A stretch of 64,000 bases of DNA from Paenisporosarcina indica (GCF_001939075.1 NZ_MPTA01000001.1:682001-746000); one strand, 5' to 3'; shown: positions 8,432-18,343, counted from the first letter of the stretch. Translations and numbers: made by a program. The notes: generated from the sequence alone by a model not told the origin.

Positions 8432-9376
8432 ATGAAACAATATTTACAATTGTGTCAAACAATATTGGCGGACGGCACTTATAAAAACGATCGCACCGGC
8501 ACTGGAACAAAGAGCATTTTCGGGTATCAAATGCGATTCGATTTATCTAAGGGGTTTCCTTTAATGACGACTAAAAGGACTGCAATGCGTCTAATTACTT
8601 CTGAATTGTTGTGGTTTATTAAGGGTGATACAAACGTCAAAACATTAATTGCCCAAAAAAACCATATTTGGGATGAATGGGCTTTTGAAAAATGGGTAAA
8701 CAGTAAAGAATATGATGGTCCTGACATGACTGATTTTGGTTTGCGGGCAGCTGCCAACGAACAGTTCCAAGCCATTTTGGATGAACAAATGACTATTTTT
8801 AGAGAAAAAATCCAGACAGATGACGTTTTTGCAGATACATACGGAGATTTGGGACCTGTTTACGGTAGACAGTGGCGATCTTGGCCGACACCTGATGGAA
8901 AATCAATTGATCAGTTAAAAAATGTCATATCTTCAATCAAAAACAATCCTGATTCCAGACGACATATTGTCACTGCTTGGAATCCTTCAGAAGTAGATCA
9001 AATGGCTCTTCCGCCATGTCATACATTTTTTCAATTTTATGTAGCCGAAGGTAAACTGTCATGCCAATTATATCAAAGAAGTGCAGATGTTTTTCTAGGT
9101 GTACCGTTTAATATTGCTTCTTATTCCTTATTAACACACTTAATTGCAAAAGAATGTAACCTAGAAGTTGGTGATTTCGTTCATACTTTAGGTGACGCTC
9201 ATATTTACTCCAATCACATGAATCAAATAAACGAGCAATTATCTCGTGAACCACGGGCATTACCGAAACTTAAAATATCAGATGAAAAGGTGTCCATTTT
9301 TGATTTGGAAGCTGAAGATATTGTAATAGAGGGATACGACCCACATCCGCGAATAAAAGCCCCAATCGCAGTATAG
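8432..9376 (+). CDS. thyA: Thymidylate synthase (long, insert-containing ThyA)
   Basis: 314 residues. It makes dTMP from dUMP using 5,10-methylene-tetrahydrofolate. The catalytic cysteine is in [22 protein letters not shown], the dUMP-binding [17 protein letters not shown] and a C-terminal IKAPIAV are present. The length and an insert around residues 85-135 match the longer Lactobacillus/Staphylococcus form rather than the 264-residue E. coli form. CGGAGGGG precedes the ATG. dfrA follows after 14 bases, coupling dTMP formation to recycling of the dihydrofolate it produces. Confidence 0.97.
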   Translation: MKQYLQLCQTILADGTYKNDRTGTGTKSIFGYQMRFDLSKGFPLMTTKRTAMRLITSELLWFIKGDTNVKTLIAQKNHIWDEWAFEKWVNSKEYDGPDMTDFGLRAAANEQFQAILDEQMTIFREKIQTDDVFADTYGDLGPVYGRQWRSWPTPDGKSIDQLKNVISSIKNNPDSRRHIVTAWNPSEVDQMALPPCHTFFQFYVAEGKLSCQLYQRSADVFLGVPFNIASYSLLTHLIAKECNLEVGDFVHTLGDAHIYSNHMNQINEQLSREPRALPKLKISDEKVSIFDLEAEDIVIEGYDPHPRIKAPIAV

Positions 9377-9390
9377 AAAGTAGGGAGTTC

Positions 9391-9873
9391 ATGATTTCAT
9401 TAATTGTTGCACATGATCTTAATCAAGTCATCGGGAAGGACAACAAAATGCCTTGGCATATCCCGAATGAACTGGCTTATTTTAAAGAAAAAACGATGGG
9501 AAAAGCAATTGTGATGGGACGTAATACATTTGAATCCATTGGACGCCCATTACCTGGCCGATTGAATGTAGTAATCACCCGGAATACTTCTTATCAACAA
9601 GAAGGTGTGACTGTGGTACATTCTGTTGAGGACGCTATTGCTGTAGCTCAAAAATATCATGAAGAGGTCATGATTATCGGCGGAGAACAGATTTTTAAAA
9701 AAGTGTTGGCAAATGCGGATATAATGTATGTTACATGTATAGAACATCAATTTGAAGGTGATACCTTCTTTCCTCCATATGGAAACGAATGGGAACTTTT
9801 ATCGTCATCTGAAACTTTTTTAACTGATGATGGATTACAGTACAAGTATTTAATTTATCATAGAAAAAGTTGA
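9391..9873 (+). CDS. dfrA: Dihydrofolate reductase
   Basis: 160 residues, the usual size. MISLIVAHDLNQVIGKDNKMPWHIPNEL contains the substrate- and trimethoprim-binding region with the catalytic acidic residue in the PNELAYF segment. GRNTFESIGRPLPGR and IIGGEQIF are the NADPH-binding blocks. It reduces dihydrofolate to tetrahydrofolate and forms an operon with thyA, with AGTAGGGAG as ribosome site. Nothing marks it as a trimethoprim-resistant variant, though this cannot be judged firmly from sequence alone. Confidence 0.97.
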   Translation: MISLIVAHDLNQVIGKDNKMPWHIPNELAYFKEKTMGKAIVMGRNTFESIGRPLPGRLNVVITRNTSYQQEGVTVVHSVEDAIAVAQKYHEEVMIIGGEQIFKKVLANADIMYVTCIEHQFEGDTFFPPYGNEWELLSSSETFLTDDGLQYKYLIYHRKS

Positions 9874-9925
9874 AGATTGGTTTACGTTTTATTTCAATCC
9901 TTAGCCATCCTTAGTAATGCTTGGA

Positions 9926-9956
9926 AGTAGATGCTAAATAGCAGCATCTACTTTTT
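9926..9956 (+). terminator. Terminator of the thyA-dfrA operon
   Basis: A perfect 10-bp stem AGTAGATGCT/AGCATCTACT with a seven-base loop and a T run. Confidence 0.85.
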
Positions 9957-10044
9957 CTGGATTACCTTACTATCACATGCAATTAGTTTACATATATCCA
10001 ACATATTTTTATAATGTGAGTAGAGACAGAAGGGTGTGACCGAA

Positions 10045-10884
10045 ATGACCAAGATCCATATAGTTACTGATTCAACTGCCGATTTGACAGCTGAACAAAT
10101 TGAGCAATATTCAATTCATGTAGTACCTTTAACTATTCAAATTGATGGTAAAACATATATTGATGGAGTAGATGTTCAAGCAGAATTATTTCTTGAAATG
10201 ATGAAAACGTCAAAAAAACTTCCGAAAAGTTCGCAACCGGCAGTTGGTGTTTTTAAAGATCTTTATGATAAATTAGGAAAGAATGGGGATCAAGTTATTT
10301 CCATACATATGACGGGTGGGATGAGTGGAACTGTTAAGTCTGCACATGCAGCAGCTGAAATGTCAGAGTCAGATGTAACAGTGATCGATTCACGTTTCAT
10401 TTCCTATGCCCTTTCTTTTCAAGTGTTAGAAGCTGCACAATTAGCAAGTCAAGGAGCTTCAATGGAAAAAATCGTTACAGCAGTGACCGCCATTCGAAAA
10501 AATACAAATTTGTTTGTTGTTGTTGATACATTAGACAATCTTGTAAAAGGTGGACGAATCGGAAAAGGAAAAGCACTGATTGGTTCATTGCTATCCATTA
10601 AACCCATCGCGTCACTCGAAGGTGGGGAATATACCCCAGTCGCTAAGGCAAGAAGCCATAAACAAGTCGTACAATATTTGTATAACCGGTTCTTAGAAGA
10701 TACAAAAGGAAAAGTAGTCAAAGCTGTAGGCATCTCACAAGCCAATGGGCATGCGATGTCTAATCCGTTAAAAAAATTAATTGAAGAAACCGGATTTCCT
10801 AATGTTCAAGTAGCTTTCACTTCCCCTATCATCAGTACACACACTGGAATTGGTGCGATTGGTTTTATGTATACGGTTGAATAA
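10045..10884 (+). CDS. DegV-family fatty-acid-binding protein
   Basis: About 279 residues. The N-terminal block IHIVTDSTADLT, SQPAVG near residue 70, MTGGMSGT and GRIGKGKA define the DegV family. Members bind a fatty acid in a two-domain EDD fold; in Gram-positive bacteria, FakB proteins of this family present fatty acid to the kinase FakA. No kinase gene lies nearby, so a FakB role is inference. ATG 10045 is favoured over GTG 10036, because the AGAAGGG ribosome site would be almost adjacent to the GTG. A hairpin terminator follows. Confidence 0.9.
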   Translation: MTKIHIVTDSTADLTAEQIEQYSIHVVPLTIQIDGKTYIDGVDVQAELFLEMMKTSKKLPKSSQPAVGVFKDLYDKLGKNGDQVISIHMTGGMSGTVKSAHAAAEMSESDVTVIDSRFISYALSFQVLEAAQLASQGASMEKIVTAVTAIRKNTNLFVVVDTLDNLVKGGRIGKGKALIGSLLSIKPIASLEGGEYTPVAKARSHKQVVQYLYNRFLEDTKGKVVKAVGISQANGHAMSNPLKKLIEETGFPNVQVAFTSPIISTHTGIGAIGFMYTVE

Positions 10885-10897
10885 GGCTAGAAAGCGG

Positions 10898-10921
10898 GCA
10901 GGGAGAGATCCCTGCTTTTTT
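10898..10921 (+). terminator. Terminator after the degV-family gene
   Basis: The stem GCAGGGA/TCCCTGC with a GAGA tetraloop is followed by six T residues. Confidence 0.85.
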
Positions 10922-11022
10922 ATTGGAGGGCTATGTTAAAAAATGATGTTGTTGTGTCTAACGTAAATGTACGATAAACAACAGAATAATTTAACATAGA
11001 TTGTTGGAAAGGAGAGAATGGT

Positions 11023-11841
11023 ATGGCAAAACGTTTACTATTTGTCATCACTATGTATACTTTCATATTGGTAGGATGTCAAAATGACAAGTTTAATATC
11101 CCAGCTGATTTCACTGAGAAACAAACATTTATGTCAAAAGACCTTTCAATAAACAAAACGTTTATTTTGGAAGACATTATACTAGTCGGACTTGGTGATT
11201 CATTGACCCAAGGGGTGGGAGATGAACATAACTTTCATGGGTATATAGGACGCTTAAAAGAAGAGATGAGCAATTTTACTGGTGTAAAAGATGTGGAATT
11301 GTTTAATCTTGCCAAACGTGGAAAACGAAGCGATCAATTGTTAGAACAACTCAAGTCAGGAGAAGTTGACGAAGAGCTGCGAAAAGCAGATTTTATTATG
11401 ATGACAATTGGCGGGAATGATATCATGCGAATCGTTAAACAAGATTTATTTCGTTTGCGCATTGATGCTTTCCAAAACGAATTAATCGAATTTACGCAAC
11501 GTTATCAAAATAGCGTAAATGAAATACGAAAACTCAACCCAGATGCCCCGATTGTATTAATCGGATTATACAATCCTTTCTCAGTTGTAACAGACCAAAA
11601 AAATGAGTTTGATCAAATTGTTATGGATTGGAATAAATCAATAAAAAATGTTGTGTCATCCGATACAAATGCTTGTTTTGTACCAGTAGATGATTTATTT
11701 AATTCGAATATAGATTTGGTGTATCATACGGATTTTTTCCATCCAAATAGTAAAGGCTACGAACACATGACTGACCGCATCCTCGAATCCCTTGAAACGT
11801 GCGGTTTAAATAAATTGACAAATGGGGAAATAGACTTCTAA
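11023..11841 (+). CDS. ypmR: YpmR-like SGNH/GDSL hydrolase lipoprotein
   Basis: 272 residues. The signal MAKRLLFVITMYTFILVGC ends in a lipobox (LVGC, Cys19), so it is probably lipid-anchored outside the membrane. The SGNH blocks are visible: GLGDSLTQGVGD with the nucleophilic serine (block I), GGNDIMR (block III) and a final DFFHPNSKGYEHM with the Asp-x-x-His pair (block V). This indicates an esterase or lipase; the substrate is unknown. The ribosome site is GGAAAGGAGAG. It begins the ypmR-ypmS-msrA-msrB cluster, as in B. subtilis. Confidence 0.88.
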   Translation: MAKRLLFVITMYTFILVGCQNDKFNIPADFTEKQTFMSKDLSINKTFILEDIILVGLGDSLTQGVGDEHNFHGYIGRLKEEMSNFTGVKDVELFNLAKRGKRSDQLLEQLKSGEVDEELRKADFIMMTIGGNDIMRIVKQDLFRLRIDAFQNELIEFTQRYQNSVNEIRKLNPDAPIVLIGLYNPFSVVTDQKNEFDQIVMDWNKSIKNVVSSDTNACFVPVDDLFNSNIDLVYHTDFFHPNSKGYEHMTDRILESLETCGLNKLTNGEIDF

Positions 11842-11856
11842 GGAGTTGAACCATAC

Positions 11857-12429
11857 ATGAATCGTTGGAAAGTGGCGTTTTTCTTTCTGATTGCGCTGAT
11901 TATTACAGTATTTGTTGTATTTATCTTTTGGATCAGCTCGCCATCCGAAAAAACACACATACGGGAGCCGAAAGTTGCTTCCGAAGGAAATGTTTTGACT
12001 CTGAAAACAACGAAAGTAGATTTTGAAGGAATCGCAAATACCTACATGAGGGAAGCTATGGAAGGTCAACCAATGCCCGTGACGATCAATGTGGAAGACC
12101 AGATATTGATTTCTACAGAAATGACGATATTTTCATTCAAGCTACCCGTCATCATGAAGTTTGAACCTTTTGTTGAACCAAATGGAAATTTGCGATTAGT
12201 ACAAACGGAAGTTGAAGTCGGCAGACAAGAAATCCTACCTGAAGTTGTGCTAATGTTATTAAAAGATTCGGTTTCATTACCTGAGTGGATGATTGTGCGT
12301 CCTCAAGAAAATGATGTATATATTGATTTATCGAGGATACCTATGAAGTCAAATGTGGAAGTACGGGCAAAAGAATTCAATTTAAAACAAGATGAGATTA
12401 TTCTCGAGATTCTCATACCGAGCAAGTAA
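11857..12429 (+). CDS. ypmS: YpmS-like membrane-anchored protein
   Basis: 190 residues with one N-terminal membrane segment (about residues 6-27, [19 protein letters not shown]) and an extracytoplasmic domain with [15 protein letters not shown] and [18 protein letters not shown] blocks. The size, topology and place between ypmR and the methionine sulfoxide reductases match B. subtilis YpmS (DUF2140-type). Function is unknown. It starts 15 bases after ypmR with AAGGAG, so the two are co-transcribed. Confidence 0.8.
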   Translation: MNRWKVAFFFLIALIITVFVVFIFWISSPSEKTHIREPKVASEGNVLTLKTTKVDFEGIANTYMREAMEGQPMPVTINVEDQILISTEMTIFSFKLPVIMKFEPFVEPNGNLRLVQTEVEVGRQEILPEVVLMLLKDSVSLPEWMIVRPQENDVYIDLSRIPMKSNVEVRAKEFNLKQDEIILEILIPSK

Positions 12430-12442
12430 AGGAGGACTCACG

Positions 12443-12970
12443 ATGAAATTAGAAAAAGCGACTTTTGCAGGTGGGTGCTTTTGGTGTATGGTCAAGCCAT
12501 TTGATTCCTATGAAGGCATTCATTCCGTTATTTCAGGTTACACAGGAGGGGAATTAGAAAATCCGACATACGAACAAGTTTGCTCGAATAGGACTGGGCA
12601 TAAAGAGGCGGTTCAAATCACATTTGACCCTGACTTGTTCTCGTATGAAAATCTAGTTCAACTATTTTGGATGCAAATAGACCCAACAGATCCAGGGGGC
12701 CAATTCTTCGATAGAGGATCTTCCTATGAATCTGCGATTTTCTATCATGATGAGGAACAAAAAAATATTGCCGAGCAATCAAAAAACGAGTTACATGCAA
12801 GTGGGAAATTTTCAAAACCTATCGTGACACCAATTTTACAAGCTAAACCATTTTATCCAGCAGAACAATATCATCAAGAGTATTACAAAAAAAATCCAAC
12901 CCACTATGAACGCTATCAAACAGGTTCAGGGCGAGCTGGCTTTAAAGAAAAAATGTGGGGTGAGCATTAA
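12443..12970 (+). CDS. msrA: Peptide methionine-S-sulfoxide reductase MsrA (operon copy)
   Basis: 175 residues. [15 protein letters not shown] carries the catalytic GCFWC cysteine; GYTGG, the [13 protein letters not shown] block and [10 protein letters not shown] are family signatures. It reduces the S epimer of methionine sulfoxide. ATG 12443 follows AAGGAGG. The frame runs into msrB with a one-base overlap of TAA and ATG, so both stereospecific reductases are made together. A paralogue lies at 43184-43702. Confidence 0.96.
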   Translation: MKLEKATFAGGCFWCMVKPFDSYEGIHSVISGYTGGELENPTYEQVCSNRTGHKEAVQITFDPDLFSYENLVQLFWMQIDPTDPGGQFFDRGSSYESAIFYHDEEQKNIAEQSKNELHASGKFSKPIVTPILQAKPFYPAEQYHQEYYKKNPTHYERYQTGSGRAGFKEKMWGEH

Positions 12971-13392
12971 TGTCTAAAGAAGAGTTGAAAAATAAATTAA
13001 CGCCTTTGCAATATCATGTTACACAAGAAAATGGCACAGAACCGCCACATCATAATGAATACGATCAACAATTTAATGAAGGCATTTATGTTGATATTAT
13101 TTCTGGCAAACCATTATTTAGTTCTAAGGACAAATACGATGCTGGTTGCGGATGGCCTAGCTTCTCAAAACCAATCGATGGCCCAGAAGTGACAGAACAT
13201 TTTGATGAATCACACGGGATGAGAAGAACGGAAGTACGAAGTAAAACGGCGAATTCACATTTAGGTCATGTTTTTCCAGATGGCCCAGGACCTGATGGGT
13301 TAAGATATTGCATTAATTCTGCAGCATTGAGATTTATTCCAAAGGAAAAATTACAAGAAGAAGGGTACAGCGAATACGTATCTCATTTTTGA
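12970..13392 (+). CDS. msrB: Peptide methionine-R-sulfoxide reductase MsrB
   Basis: 140 residues covering the whole family: [18 protein letters not shown] at the N-terminus, [27 protein letters not shown] and the catalytic [11 protein letters not shown] near the C-terminus. The usual structural zinc cysteine pairs are not apparent: CGWP has a single cysteine, and the CxxC sites typical of zinc-binding MsrB are absent, so this is a zinc-free form. It completes repair of R-methionine sulfoxide. A strong terminator follows. Confidence 0.95.
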   Translation: MSKEELKNKLTPLQYHVTQENGTEPPHHNEYDQQFNEGIYVDIISGKPLFSSKDKYDAGCGWPSFSKPIDGPEVTEHFDESHGMRRTEVRSKTANSHLGHVFPDGPGPDGLRYCINSAALRFIPKEKLQEEGYSEYVSHF

Positions 13393-13397
13393 ACTTA

Positions 13398-13436
13398 AAG
13401 CTAAACCTTGTCTGCATAAAAGGTTTAGCTTTTTTA
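13398..13436 (+). terminator. Terminator of the ypmRS-msrAB cluster
   Basis: The stem AAAGCTAAACCTT/AAGGTTTAGCTTT with a T run. Confidence 0.85.
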
Positions 13437-13521
13437 AATGTGTTTCTCTTTTTACTTATTAAAAGAATTGCTGTATATAGAGATATAGAAGCACAGTCGA
13501 ACTTTTAGGAGGGAGGTTACT

Positions 13522-13755
13522 ATGAATCAATCATTTTATAAATACGTACTTACTTATAGAGGTGGATCAAAATCCGATTTAAAAGCAACTTTCGCGGAAG
13601 TGATGTTTTACGATTTAAATTTTCCAAAACACTCCACAGATTTTGAAGAAATCTCTAGATATGTTGAAGAATTGGCACATCCAGATATGGCAGCTACAAT
13701 CTTTGATGAATTGTGGTTATTATATGAAACTAATGTGGGCTTCCAATCGTATTAA
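13522..13755 (+). CDS. YozE-like small protein
   Basis: 77 residues: SFYKYVLTYRGGSKSDLKATFAEVMFYDLNFPKHSTDFEEISRYVE is split here by conserved aromatics in the pattern of the YozE/SAM-like small helical family (B. subtilis YozE, 74 aa), including FPK-ST-D/YxEIS. Function is unknown. GGAGGGAGG sits before the ATG. The next gene starts 28 bases after its stop. Confidence 0.7.
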   Translation: MNQSFYKYVLTYRGGSKSDLKATFAEVMFYDLNFPKHSTDFEEISRYVEELAHPDMAATIFDELWLLYETNVGFQSY

Positions 13756-13783
13756 CTACTAGTTAATAAAAGGGGGATTTATC

Positions 13784-14554
13784 GTGTCTATTTTCCACAA
13801 AGTTTTAGCCTCTGTTGGTGTAGGGAATGCAAAGGTCGATACAAAACTAAATAACTCTACATTTGTAGCAGGTGAAATGATTTCCGGCGTAACAGAAGTG
13901 GTAGGAGGTAATGTTTCTCAATCTGTAGATTCAATTTATATTAAGGTTTACACAACGTATGAGCGTGAGGCCAATGACAAAAAATATACAGATTCAGTCG
14001 CAGTCTCTTCTTTTAAATTAAATGAACCATTCAGTATTGAGAAGGATGAAAAAAAGGTATTTCCATTCTCATTTAATCTCCCTTTAATTACACCCGTCAC
14101 AATGGGGAAAACTCGAGTTTGGCTTCAAACAGGTTTAGATATTAAGAATGCTGTAGACCCTGGTGATAAAGATATGATTGAAGTTCGTCCAAATGCATTC
14201 ATTCAAGCGGGATTAACGGCAGCCCAGAACTTAGGATTGAAATTACGTAAAGTAGACTGTGAAGAAGCACCACGTGCCTATAAAGGGTTGACTAAGTTTG
14301 TACAAGAGTTTGAATTCGTTCCAGCCAGTGGACCATTCAGAGGTAAATTTGATGAGGTTGAGCTAACATTCATTCCTAAAGGCTTGGATCAAGTTGAATT
14401 ACTTATTCAAGTAGATCGCAAAGTGAGAGGGCTTAGCAGCTTATTTTCTGAAGCTTTAAATATGGATGAATCCTTTATTCGATTAATACTTACAAAAGCA
14501 GATTTAGCAACACTTGAATCAAGACTTCATCAGGAATTCACACGTTATTCATAA
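13784..14554 (+). CDS. spo0M: Sporulation-control protein Spo0M
   Basis: 256 residues, the full family length (about 258). GTG 13784 is preceded by AGGGGG. The N-terminal arrestin-like half (residues about 5-130: VDTKLNNSTFVAGEMISG, FPFSFNLPL) is followed by a second beta-rich half including VQEFEFVPASGPFRGKFDEVE. Spo0M influences sporulation and cell division in Bacillus; its molecular role is unclear. A half-length relative is encoded at 46138-46554. Confidence 0.9.
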   Translation: MSIFHKVLASVGVGNAKVDTKLNNSTFVAGEMISGVTEVVGGNVSQSVDSIYIKVYTTYEREANDKKYTDSVAVSSFKLNEPFSIEKDEKKVFPFSFNLPLITPVTMGKTRVWLQTGLDIKNAVDPGDKDMIEVRPNAFIQAGLTAAQNLGLKLRKVDCEEAPRAYKGLTKFVQEFEFVPASGPFRGKFDEVELTFIPKGLDQVELLIQVDRKVRGLSSLFSEALNMDESFIRLILTKADLATLESRLHQEFTRYS

Positions 14555-14622
14555 TCGATTTGCATCTGAGCTGAAAAAACAGTATGATTAGACGGAAAAG
14601 TTTATAAAGTGAGGTTATAATA

Positions 14623-15327
14623 ATGAGTGTTCATATTAATGCAAAAAAAGGCGATATTGCTGATACGATTTTATTACCAGGAGATCCACTACGTGCGAAG
14701 TACATTGCTGAAACGTTCTTAGAAGACGTTGTTCTTTACAATGAAGTTCGAAACATGTTTGGTTATACTGGCACTTACAAAGGAAAACGCATTTCCGTTC
14801 AAGGAACTGGTATGGGTGTCCCTTCAATTTCGATTTACGTCACTGAATTAATGAATGAATATGATGTGCAAAAATTAATTCGTGTAGGTACTTGTGGTTC
14901 AATTCACAAGGATGTAAAAGTTCGCGACGTAATTATTGCACAAAGTGCGTCAACTGACTCAAAAATGAATGAAATCATTTTTAATGGTGTTAATTTTGCA
15001 CCAACAGCGGACTTTGATTTGTTGTTAAAAGCATATAACGCTGGGAAAGAAAAAGGCTTGAACTTAAAAGTAGGAAATGTATTTACAGAAGATGTTTTCT
15101 ATAACGAACATGCAGAACATGAAAAATGGGCGCAATACGGAATTCTGGCACTAGAAATGGAATCTTCAGCTCTTTACACGTTAGCTGCTAAGTTTGGACG
15201 TCAAGCACTTTCAATCTTGACTGTTAGTGATCACTTATTAACAGGTGAAGTGACAACAGCAGAAGAACGTCAATTAACATTTAACGATATGATTATTGTT
15301 GCATTAGAAGCAGCAATCCAAGATTAA
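14623..15327 (+). CDS. deoD: Purine-nucleoside phosphorylase DeoD
   Basis: 234 residues, standard for hexameric Deo[30 protein letters not shown], and the [11 protein letters not shown] substrate-site block are present, with the catalytic Asp in [10 protein letters not shown]. It cleaves purine (deoxy)ribonucleosides with phosphate for salvage. GTGAGG precedes ATG 14623. It stands before ctpA as in B. subtilis and has its own terminator at 15343-15377. Confidence 0.97.
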   Translation: MSVHINAKKGDIADTILLPGDPLRAKYIAETFLEDVVLYNEVRNMFGYTGTYKGKRISVQGTGMGVPSISIYVTELMNEYDVQKLIRVGTCGSIHKDVKVRDVIIAQSASTDSKMNEIIFNGVNFAPTADFDLLLKAYNAGKEKGLNLKVGNVFTEDVFYNEHAEHEKWAQYGILALEMESSALYTLAAKFGRQALSILTVSDHLLTGEVTTAEERQLTFNDMIIVALEAAIQD

Positions 15328-15342
15328 GTAGGTTGACCAGGA

Positions 15343-15377
15343 AAAGGCTGTCATACGTTTATTGACAGCCTTTTTTG
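15343..15377 (+). terminator. Terminator after deoD
   Basis: The stem AAAGGCTGTCA/TTGACAGCCTTT with a T run. Confidence 0.85.
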
Positions 15378-15464
15378 TTTCCGTTAAAGGAACTAAACTG
15401 ATAAACTATACATCAGCATTTACAAGTGAAGAGTAACGGTATCGATTTGAAAGTGGTGAAAAAT

Positions 15465-16961
15465 ATGGATGAACAAAAAAATAATCCGAATGAGCAAGAT
15501 GAACAGCCAAAACTTGATCAACATGATGCACCAGCGGGAAAATATATTCGATTGAAGCCATTCGTCTTCATCATGCTTATCTTTGTATTGATATTAAGTA
15601 CAACAGGTATAACAATGTTCGCATTAACCTTTGGTGATGAAAAAGTTGTAGATGTAGGAGCACCAGAACGACGCGAGTTTCAAAAACTGTATCAAGCATA
15701 TGACGAGTTAAAAGCAGGTTATTATGCAGATATTAATCAAGAGACTTTAGTTAATGGGGCCATTAACGGAATGATTGATTCACTCGGCGATCCATATTCT
15801 GATTATATGAATCAAGAGGAAGCAGCGCAATTCCACGAAAATATTTCTTCTAGTTTCCAAGGAATTGGTGCTGAAATTCAAGAACGAAACGGTTATATAT
15901 CTGTCGTATCTCCAATCAAAAATTCACCTGCTGAAAAAGCAGGAATTCTTACAAACGATAAAATAATGGCGGTGGATGGTGAAAGCATTCAAGGAATGGG
16001 TGCATCTGAAGCTGTCCTACTAATCCGTGGTGAAAAGGGAACTTCGGTTACATTAACGATTCAACGTGGAGAATTGACCGAACCAATGGAGATAACTATC
16101 GTGCGCGATGAGATTCCAATTGAAACCGTGTATGCTGATATGTTGGAAGAAAAAGTAGCACATATCCAAATTACAAGTTTCTCTGAAAACACATATGATG
16201 AGTTACTATCTGCCATTTCCGAAATGGAAGAAGCCGGAATGAAAGCCCTTGTACTCGATGTTAGACAAAATCCTGGTGGACTGTTAACATCAGCCATTGA
16301 TATTTCTAATTTGTTTATTGAAGATGGAATGCCGTTATTCCAAACAAAAGAAAAAGGAAAAGATGCAGATATCTATGTAGCTACGAATGGCACGAAAGTA
16401 AAAGTGCCTGTGTCGTTATTGATTGATGGTGGAAGTGCATCAGCGTCCGAAATTTTAGCTGCCGCAATGAGTGAATCTGCTGGCATAAAACTTGTTGGTT
16501 TAAACACATTTGGTAAAGGGACGGTTCAAACTGCCAATGAGTTAACTGATGGTTCAAACATGAAATTTACAACAGCAAAATGGTTAACTCCAGAAGGTAA
16601 CTGGATTCATGAAAAAGGAATAGCTCCCGATGTGAAAGTAGAGTATCCTTCCTATACACAATTACCTTATTTAGACGCTTCCCTACAAATGAAAAATGGC
16701 GTTTTATCTGATCAAGTTAAATCTGCAGAAGAAATGCTTACTGCGATTGGTATTGATCCAGGTAAAATAGATGGTTTATTTGATAATCAGACTGAGACTG
16801 CAGTAAAACAAGTTCAAAAAGAAGCTAAACTTGAAGAAACAGGTATCTTAACTGGTGAAACAACATATGCCTTAATGGATCGATTACGTCTGAAAATAGA
16901 AAAAGAAGACCCACAATTATTAAAAGCAAAAAATCTAATTTTAGAAGAATTAGCAAAATAA
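15465..16961 (+). CDS. ctpA: Carboxy-terminal processing protease, S41 family (CtpA)
   Basis: About 498 residues. There is a cytoplasmic Glu/Asp-rich start, one membrane segment (about residues 33-55), then a PDZ domain (GIGAEIQERNGYISVVSPI ... AGILTNDKIMAVDG). The S41 protease domain has the nucleophile in GGSASASEI and the lysine in FGKGTVQT. A C-terminal peptidoglycan-binding domain follows (about 415-485, LTAIGIDPGKIDGLFD). It acts on the outer face of the membrane on exported proteins. ATG 15465 is preferred; an in-frame GTG at 15426 would add 13 residues. The following hairpin lies at 16967-16998. Confidence 0.93.
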   Translation: MDEQKNNPNEQDEQPKLDQHDAPAGKYIRLKPFVFIMLIFVLILSTTGITMFALTFGDEKVVDVGAPERREFQKLYQAYDELKAGYYADINQETLVNGAINGMIDSLGDPYSDYMNQEEAAQFHENISSSFQGIGAEIQERNGYISVVSPIKNSPAEKAGILTNDKIMAVDGESIQGMGASEAVLLIRGEKGTSVTLTIQRGELTEPMEITIVRDEIPIETVYADMLEEKVAHIQITSFSENTYDELLSAISEMEEAGMKALVLDVRQNPGGLLTSAIDISNLFIEDGMPLFQTKEKGKDADIYVATNGTKVKVPVSLLIDGGSASASEILAAAMSESAGIKLVGLNTFGKGTVQTANELTDGSNMKFTTAKWLTPEGNWIHEKGIAPDVKVEYPSYTQLPYLDASLQMKNGVLSDQVKSAEEMLTAIGIDPGKIDGLFDNQTETAVKQVQKEAKLEETGILTGETTYALMDRLRLKIEKEDPQLLKAKNLILEELAK

Positions 16962-16966
16962 ACAAA

Positions 16967-16998
16967 AGCTGGCCTGCAATTTGAGGTCAGCTTTTTTC
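16967..16998 (+). terminator. Terminator after ctpA
   Basis: The stem AAGCTGGCCT/GAGGTCAGCTT is followed by a T run. Confidence 0.75.
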
Positions 16999-17017
16999 AC
17001 AGGAAAGGTTGATAAAC

Positions 17018-17914
17018 ATGATAGATGTGTATTTATTTAGTGGCTTTTTAGGGAGTGGAAAGACATCTTTATTAACAGACGTCATTCGTCAATTAAAAGA
17101 AAAAGGTCTTAAACCGGCAGTCCTAATGAATGAATTAGGAAAACTCCCATTTGATTCGCAAGCCGTAGAGGAGAACATTCCACTAAAAGAGATGTTAGAA
17201 GGATGTATTTGTTGTTCAGGAGCAGAGAAAACAGAGGCACAACTCCAAACGTTGTTAGCAGGTGAGACGTTTGATGTCTTATTAATAGAGACAACTGGAG
17301 CCGCTCATCCTGTAGAAGCCTTAGACGCCGTATATTCTCCGTTATTTGCGAAAGAACTGAATGTAAAAGGCATCGTAACACTCGTAGATAGTAAACTATG
17401 GATTGATCGCCAACAGCTAAAGCCACAAATACGTTCTTTATTTTTGGAACAAATTCGTCATGCCCATTTGCTCCTAGCAAATAAAATGGACTTATTAACT
17501 GAAGGAGAACAAGCAAAAGTGATTTATGAGTTACAAAGCTTTAATCCATCAGCACAGCTTATCCAAACTTCTCATGGGAAATGTCCCATTTCCATTTTAG
17601 AACGATTAAAAGGAACGATTCAAAAAAAGGAAGTTCAGCAAGCAAGAATTGGTGAGGAGCTTTCGTTGACAACTAGACTGGTGACGTTTAAACGTTCAGT
17701 GGAACAAGAAACCTTTGAAGCATGGTTAAGAACTTTACCGTCAACAGTTTATCGAATGAAAGGCTATGTCCCAATTGACGGCATGAAAAACCCAATGCTA
17801 TTTCAATACTCATACGGTATGGTGCAATGGTTACCCGAATATGTAAAGATGGAACCTATTATTGTGATCATTGGTGAACAAATTGCAAGTTTACAAGTTC
17901 CAGGAAGCGAGTGA
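17018..17914 (+). CDS. CobW/YjiA-type (COG0523) GTP-binding metallochaperone
   Basis: 298 residues. It has a P-loop GFLGSGKTS near residue 10, a CICC metal-binding motif in LEGCICCSGAEK, ETTGAAHP and NKMDLL (the guanine-specificity NKxD). This is the G3E GTPase family, which delivers metals, often zinc, to client proteins. No zinc enzyme or Zur box is evident next door, so the metal is unknown. ATG 17018 has AGGAAAGG nine bases upstream; TTG 17009 would lie too close to it. The next gene starts six bases after its stop. Confidence 0.88.
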   Translation: MIDVYLFSGFLGSGKTSLLTDVIRQLKEKGLKPAVLMNELGKLPFDSQAVEENIPLKEMLEGCICCSGAEKTEAQLQTLLAGETFDVLLIETTGAAHPVEALDAVYSPLFAKELNVKGIVTLVDSKLWIDRQQLKPQIRSLFLEQIRHAHLLLANKMDLLTEGEQAKVIYELQSFNPSAQLIQTSHGKCPISILERLKGTIQKKEVQQARIGEELSLTTRLVTFKRSVEQETFEAWLRTLPSTVYRMKGYVPIDGMKNPMLFQYSYGMVQWLPEYVKMEPIIVIIGEQIASLQVPGSE

Positions 17915-17920
17915 TTGTTC

Positions 17921-18181
17921 ATGAATGAATTAATACAAGCCTACCAAACCTTATTCTCCAATCGACAATCAGTTTTGAAGTTAGAAACGACAAGTCAACT
18001 TGAATCAAGTATACAAATAGAGTTGTTGGATGAGTTAACTCACCCGCGTGTTCGCAAAAGTCCTAAACAAAAACTAGATATTGCCTATGAACGGATTGAA
18101 AAAAGCACAGTAAATCCTGCAATAAAACAACAACTAAAAGAGCTATATTCATCTGTCTATAATAAAGTCAATAGCTTATGA
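17921..18181 (+). CDS. Small uncharacterised protein, cotranscribed with the CobW GTPase
   Basis: 86 residues with no membrane segment. It is rich in Gln, Lys, Leu and Glu, and predicted mostly helical: LIQAYQTLFSNRQSVLKLE, a central LLDELTHPRVRKSPKQKLD and an end QQLKELYSSVYNKV. I do not recognise the family. ATG 17921 has AGGAAG about 13 bases upstream. The very short gap after the GTPase gene suggests one transcript and perhaps a shared task. A terminator with an interrupted stem follows at 18245-18296. Confidence 0.65.
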   Translation: MNELIQAYQTLFSNRQSVLKLETTSQLESSIQIELLDELTHPRVRKSPKQKLDIAYERIEKSTVNPAIKQQLKELYSSVYNKVNSL

Positions 18182-18244
18182 GATGAAATATTTGGGATAA
18201 AAACTAAAACGAAACAATAAATAGGTAAATAAACAAGCATACTG

Positions 18245-18296
18245 AGTACCTTTTCATTTCCATTGGCAACATTGGAAACGATTAGGTACTTTTTTA
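18245..18296 (+). terminator. Two-part hairpin terminator
   Basis: Outer stem AGTACCT/AGGTACT and inner stem TTTCCA/TGGAAA, followed by a T run. Confidence 0.65.
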
Positions 18297-18343
18297 ATAG
18301 ATTTTAAAGATAGACTAGGAATCAGAAAGAGGAGGGAAAACAA

